Source: Liolophura sinensis
Lineage: Eukaryota; Mollusca; Polyplacophora; Chitonida; Chitonidae
DNA: 64,000 bases
Assembly (NCBI RefSeq): GCF_032854445.1
Contig: NC_088302.1
Location: forward strand, 2,170,001-2,234,000
Direction: 5' to 3'
Positions 59,316 to 64,000 of this stretch are shown in pieces. Below the pieces are notes generated by a model. It was not told where the DNA came from. It searched no databases and worked only from the letters and a program-made list of their open reading frames with translations. The number at the start of each line of letters is the position of its first letter. Positions within the stretch are counted from its first letter, which is position 1. Both the position numbers and the translations under genes were made by a program.

Positions 59316-60240
59316 GAGTTTATGCCAGAACTGTGGCATTATTGGTGAGGAGCTGGTAGTCGTATACAGAGTTTATACAAGAACTGTGGCATTATTGGTG
59401 AGGAGCTGGTAGTCATATACTGAGTTTATACAAGAACTGGGGCATTACTAGTGAGGAGCTGGTAGTCCTATACAGAGTTTATACAAGAACTGGGGCATTA
59501 CTAGTGAGGAGCTGGTAGTCCTATACAGAGTTTATACAAGAACTGGGGCATTATTGGTGAGGAGCTGGTAGTCGTATACAGAGTTTATGCCAGAACTGGG
59601 GCATTATTGGTGAGGAGCTGGTAGTCCTATACAGAGTTTATACAAGAACTGGGGCATTATTGGTGAGGAGCTGGTAGTCCTATACAGAGTTTATACAAGA
59701 ACTGGGGCATTACTAGTGAGGAGCTGGTAGTCCTATACAGAGTTTATACAAGAACTGGGGCATTACTAGTGAGGAGCTGGTAGTCCTATACAGAGTTTAT
59801 ACAAGAACTGGGGCATTACTAGTGAGGAGCTGGTAGTCCTATACAGAGTTTATACAAGAACTGGGGCATTACTAGTGAGGAGCTGGTAGTCCTATACAGA
59901 GTTTATACAAGAACTGGGGCATTATTGGTGAGGAGCTGGTAGTCCTATACAGAGTTCATACAAGAACTGGGGCATTATTGGTGAGGAGCTGGTAGTCCTA
60001 TACAGAGTTTATACAAGAACTGGGGCATTACTAGTGAGGAGCTGGTAGTCGTATACAGAGTTTATACAAGAACTGGGGCATTACTAGTGAGGAGCTGGTA
60101 GTCGTATACAGAGTTTATACAAGAACTGGGGCATTATTGGTGAGGAGCTGGTAGTCGTGTACAGAGTTTATACAAGAACTGGGGCATTATTGGTGAGGAG
60201 CTGGTAGTCGTATACAGAGTTTATGCCAGAACTGGGGCAT
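59316..60240. repeat. 53-bp minisatellite, 17-18 units
   Basis: Units of GAGTTTATACAAGAACTGGG, GCATTACTAGTGAGGAGCTG, GTAGTCCTATACA; starts at 59316 and 59369 give 53. TACTAG and TATTGG unit types come in runs, indicating block copying. Confidence 0.95.
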
Positions 60241-60895
60241 TACTGGGGAGTGGCCATAGTTGTCTTAACACACTGTATCTGACCAGTCAGAGACAGACCA
60301 CAACAATTTTAAATGCAATATTTTCTCCTGTATCTGCAGTTCTCCTATACACTATAAAATGAAACACGCAACTGTTTCTTCACCACCTGAAGTCCACAGT
60401 AAAGAACACACTTGTCTACGTATGAAATTTGTTTTATTTTACCGAGAATCCTCCTCAAATTCATGATTTTGCGTAACGTTTATTGTACGTCTTTGGGTTA
60501 CAACAGTCCTAGTTTCTCATTCAGCGCCAACTGTGTCCGCGTCAGATTTGACAGATACACCACCATCAACAAGTCCTGCAAGATAAACAGACAACTTTAG
60601 TAAATGCCCTAAAATGGCTACAGTGTTTCCAATCCAAACTAATAAACACATAGAGAATCTTCACTGATAGGCTGGCGTGACAAATAGGTAAATCCAGATT
60701 ATGTCTAGCCCAAGCTGAATTTTTAGGTATGGTACACTTGTTCAAGCATGACAAAGGCTGGAGACAGATGCACTATCGGCTTTTTCTGTGCTAAACTTTT
60801 CCCCCATTTCATTAACATGGTGCTAAATATCTTTCCAGACAATAATTTACAGATATTTTGGTATTTTTCCTATCATGTTCTAGCGATTACTGCTA
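60241..60895. other. No feature recognised
   Basis: The short frame 60412-60600 has no domain. Confidence 0.45.
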
Positions 60896-61640
60896 TGTAG
60901 TTGTTATTAGCACTACAGCAGCAGTGTTGATGTGTGTCTGTGCAATGTAGTTTTCATTTAGCGCTGCTACAATAGCGCTATATGGCAGAAAACTGTCAAA
61001 GACGCTGCCTATACGGATTTGTTGCAATGACAATATATTCGCTGTTTAGCGCTGCTGTGATAGCGCTATGTAGAAACTTACTTCCAAAGAGGCCAGCTAT
61101 GTCGACTGACTGAGAGAACAATATATGTGCTATCAAAGAGAATGTCTACACAGATTTGTTGAAATGACAATATACTGGGTACTTAGCACTGCTAGAACAG
61201 CACTGTGTACACGCTAACTATCAAAGGTGATCAGTGCGGATTTGTGCAATATATACTCTTTTTCGTCCTGTTATGATAGCCCTATGCAGAAGCTAACCAT
61301 CTAATAAGCTGTCTGTGCGGATTTGGTGAAAGGACAATATATTTGTTATTCAGTACTGCTAGACATGGCCATGTTGAAGCTAACGTCCAACAAGGCCAGC
61401 TATGCCGATTGGTTGAGAGAACAATATATGTGCCTATGTAGAAGCTAACTATCAAAGAAGACAGCTAGGCGATTTTCTGGTGGAACAATACATTCGTTAT
61501 GTAGCCCTGCTATCATAGCCCTATGTAGAAGTTAATTATCAGAGGCTATCTGTGGGGATTTCTTAAAAGACAATATTTCACTATTAAATGCTGTATGGAT
61601 AATGCTATGAAGAAGCTAACTATCAAAGTTGCCAGTGGGC
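60896..61640. repeat. Old, diverged repeat of about 110-130 bp, about six units
   Basis: Units contain AGCGCTGCTATGATAGCGCT, GTAGAAGCTAACTATCAAAG, GCGGATTTGTTGAAATGACA and ATATATT with heavy divergence and indels. AGCGCT palindromes recur in the less decayed units. Confidence 0.75.
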
Positions 61641-62280
61641 TTGATACTTGACATTTAGCAGAGGTGGTTGTGTCATACAAAAGCAAGCAGAATGACTATC
61701 TTGGCTAATTATAGGCAAGGGAGCCTGGGCACAAGAAGCACCTTCCACCCCCACCCACAACCACTCACCCACCCCACCGGCCACATACAGGCACACACAA
61801 ATCATACGCCACTGCAGGATGTTTGACTTGTTGATCAGTCAGTTGAGCATTGTAGCATAGAGAAAATACACACAAAAAAGTCATAAATGAATTCTGACAT
61901 TTACTGCTTCTTTATTTACTTGACCAGGGAAGTTGTGAAGACTAGGTTTGTCCTTTTTTTTAATCAGTGAGCCCCTTCTCAATCGTTCACTTGAAAAGCC
62001 GCTTCTACATTGAACTGACGTCACTCAACCATTGGACAGCACCTCAACTTTAAAACTTCCCTAGCCTGTTCCTTCCATGTAGGTTGGCTGGACCAAAATA
62101 GTCCAATGGTAATACCGCAAACTGACCAGAAAAGGACATTTTCAGAGTGTACCCTAGTGTGGCTGTCATCTCAGTTAGTTTTAGTGACCTGATCAGTGAA
62201 AATGTCATTAAGAGCAATAATCCCTGTACTGAGCCATACATTTGTATGTAAAGGTCATGGCGTCAAGGTCAATGTCTATG
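61641..62280. other. No gene supported; C-rich tract
   Basis: A C-rich tract CCTTCCACCCCCACCC lies at about 61741-61760. No coding feature. Confidence 0.4.
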
Positions 62281-62395
62281 TTTTATTTATTTATTTATTT
62301 GATTGGTGTTTTATGCTGTGCTCAAGAATATTTCACTTATACGACGATGCCCAGCATTATAGTGGGTGGAAACCAGGCAGAGCCCGGCGGAAAAT
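62281..62395 (-). mobile_element. SINE family 1 fragment
   Basis: TTTATTTATTTATTTATTTG, GTTTTATGCTGTGCTCAAGA, CGACGATGCCCAGCATTATA and GCAGAGCCCGGCGG. Its head side abuts the following 22-bp array. Confidence 0.9.
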
Positions 62396-62404
62396 TTTTA
62401 TTTA

Positions 62405-62668
62405 CTGCTATGGTATAGGCTCAGAGCTGCTATGGTATAGGCTCGGAGCTGCCATGGTATAGGCTCAGAGCTGCTAAGGTATAGGCTCAAAGCTGCTATG
62501 GTGTAGGCTCGGAGATGCTATGGTATAGGCTCGGAGATGCCAGGGCATAGGCTCGGAGCTGCAATGGCATAGGCTCGGAGCTGCTAAGGTACAGGCTTGG
62601 AACTGCTATGGTATAGGCTCGGAGCTGCTAAGGGCATAAGCTCGGAGCTGCTATGGTATAGGCTCAAA
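62405..62668. repeat. 22-bp minisatellite, about 12 units
   Basis: Unit GGAGCTGCTATGGTATAGGC plus TC with minor variants. Confidence 0.93.
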
Positions 62669-63379
62669 AAATGTGATTATTTTTCATGAAAAGACGTGAC
62701 TGCCATGAACCCTTTTAGTTCAGCGAAACTCACAACAGGTTATATATACCTAACTGATGAGGCTGATTTGTGCTCAGGGAGTTTTAAAAGAGAAAACAAC
62801 ATGTACATCAAATGTATAATACATGCATTGATAAAGTAACCCAGAGAAACTGGCCAATTGCAACAGTAAGACGTTATGTTACATTTGGTAGCAAACACTG
62901 GAATTTTCCTCGTGGATCTAAGCTGGGTCTAATATAACTTGCCAGCTTGAATAAATGAAGATTATGATATGATAATAGATCTACATGTAAACGTGCTGCA
63001 ATGAGGGCGAAGACGAATCAGCTTTGTTACAAGAAACTCACTGACATGTTTCCAGTGTGAGCTGAGATTCCCCATGACATATGCTAGGATCTATTGCAAA
63101 ACCTTGGAAGTGCCACACAATCATTAGTTTAATGAAACTTAGGGAAGAAGTCATGATGAAATGAAACTTTCTTTATACCTGAAGTAATGCCAGTTTCAAA
63201 AATCTTTTCCTTCTGTCTATATATTCATTCAGTGTATTTCAATTATCAAAGTTTGTTGACACAATGGCTTGAAAGCTTTGTGACACATTTCTATACTTCA
63301 TTAGAGTTAAAAAATATTTTGTTATATTTGCAGACAGAAATGCATATAAGATTGGCATGTTAAATTGATTGGGGTTTCA
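62669..63379. other. No feature recognised
   Basis: AT-rich, no coding or repeat signal. Confidence 0.45.
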
Positions 63380-63860
63380 TCTACCTATAAACATTATTTC
63401 AGTGATATCACAATGGTGTCTACTTTTAGCCAGCTGCACTGAATTAATGTTTCAGCCAAATTTAGTGCTTATGTGGACAACAGTATGAAAATGGTAATTA
63501 GCAAACATATTGTATTGTCAGGATAACAGGACTGACACAGTGATAATTAGGATCTATTCAGACAACAGTTTCAAATAACTAATTAGCGAATATATTGTGC
63601 TGTGAGGGTAACAAGATCCTGGTGGTGATAGTTAGTGTTTATTTAGACAATACTTTGAAACGGACTAATTACCAAATATATTGTATTGTACAGATTACTT
63701 ACCCTGGCTGTTCACATGCTAGCTATAGTATCTATTTAGATAATACTTTCAAATTCTAAGAAGATAAATATAGCCTTCTGGTGATGATAGTTTGCAGCTA
63801 TTTAATCTAGATTTGGAATGCTAATTAGCAAATATAGTGTAAAATTGGACTGCAATGAGG
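63380..63860. repeat. Old, diverged repeat of about 100 bp, about five units
   Basis: Units share TTTAGACAATACTTTCAAA-like, CTAATTAGCAAATATATTG and GTGATAGTTAG-like blocks in the same order. Confidence 0.65.
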
Positions 63861-64000
63861 AATCCTATTTAGATGCAAACCATTGCTAGAAATGCTAACA
63901 GCAGATAGCGCTGGAAGGCTGAAGGCTTTGACCATGAAATCCTATCTTCACTCTCAGGCAATCAGAGTTAAGTCTGTATCCCTTTAAAAAAAAATCAACT

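Overview
This is animal nuclear DNA, not bacterial. It has intron-split coding exons with GT/AG borders and consistent phases, tRNA-derived SINEs with (AAAT)n tails, two decayed Ty3/gypsy-type retrotransposons and a deleted Tc1/mariner-like element. Tandem minisatellites add up to about 20 kb of the 64 kb by my own addition. The SINE body and the receptor-gene style suggest a lophotrochozoan, most likely a mollusc. That assignment is inference only.

Layout. 1-9788: a broken Ty3/gypsy element lies between two nearly identical arms of about 513 bp in INVERTED orientation. Its protease region is split by exactly 59 units of a 55-bp repeat made from its own coding sequence. 9789-21000: no convincing gene. 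It holds SINE pieces, an 18-bp array, a 38-bp array with a duplicated 643-bp higher-order block, a 24-bp array, and one weak candidate exon on the minus strand. 21000-56944: one large plus-strand gene. 57000-64000: 3' flank with further minisatellites and one SINE, and no gene that I can support.

The gene. Some 19 exons spread over about 36 kb join in consistent phase into a single-pass receptor of roughly 1,108 residues. The order is a candidate signal peptide, three YWTD (LDL-receptor class B) beta-propellers each followed by a six-cysteine EGF-like module, a short Ser/Thr/Pro stalk, one membrane segment, and a tail of about 107 residues with an NPxY and a PPxY motif. This is LDL-receptor-related (LRP) architecture, but no LDL class A repeats are visible. 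As sequenced the gene carries a TGA at codon 2 of the candidate first exon, and a compensating pair of one-base frameshifts in the second propeller exon that exposes in-frame stops. Either the assembly has base errors here, or this allele or copy is damaged.

Most striking pattern. Three exons of this gene (ending at 29775, 32729 and 34207) are each followed by tandem arrays whose units are copies of that exon's own 3' end plus its splice donor. Intron 5' ends are therefore filled with serial decoy donors; one array keeps about 15 GT donors even where the rest of the unit has decayed. A duplicated stalk exon that would break the frame (52236-52303), and a retrotransposon remnant running up to a splice acceptor (29512/29523), add to a gene whose introns are being remodelled by duplication and transposition. 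All coordinates and phases were read by eye, and identities are counts or estimates from visual alignment.
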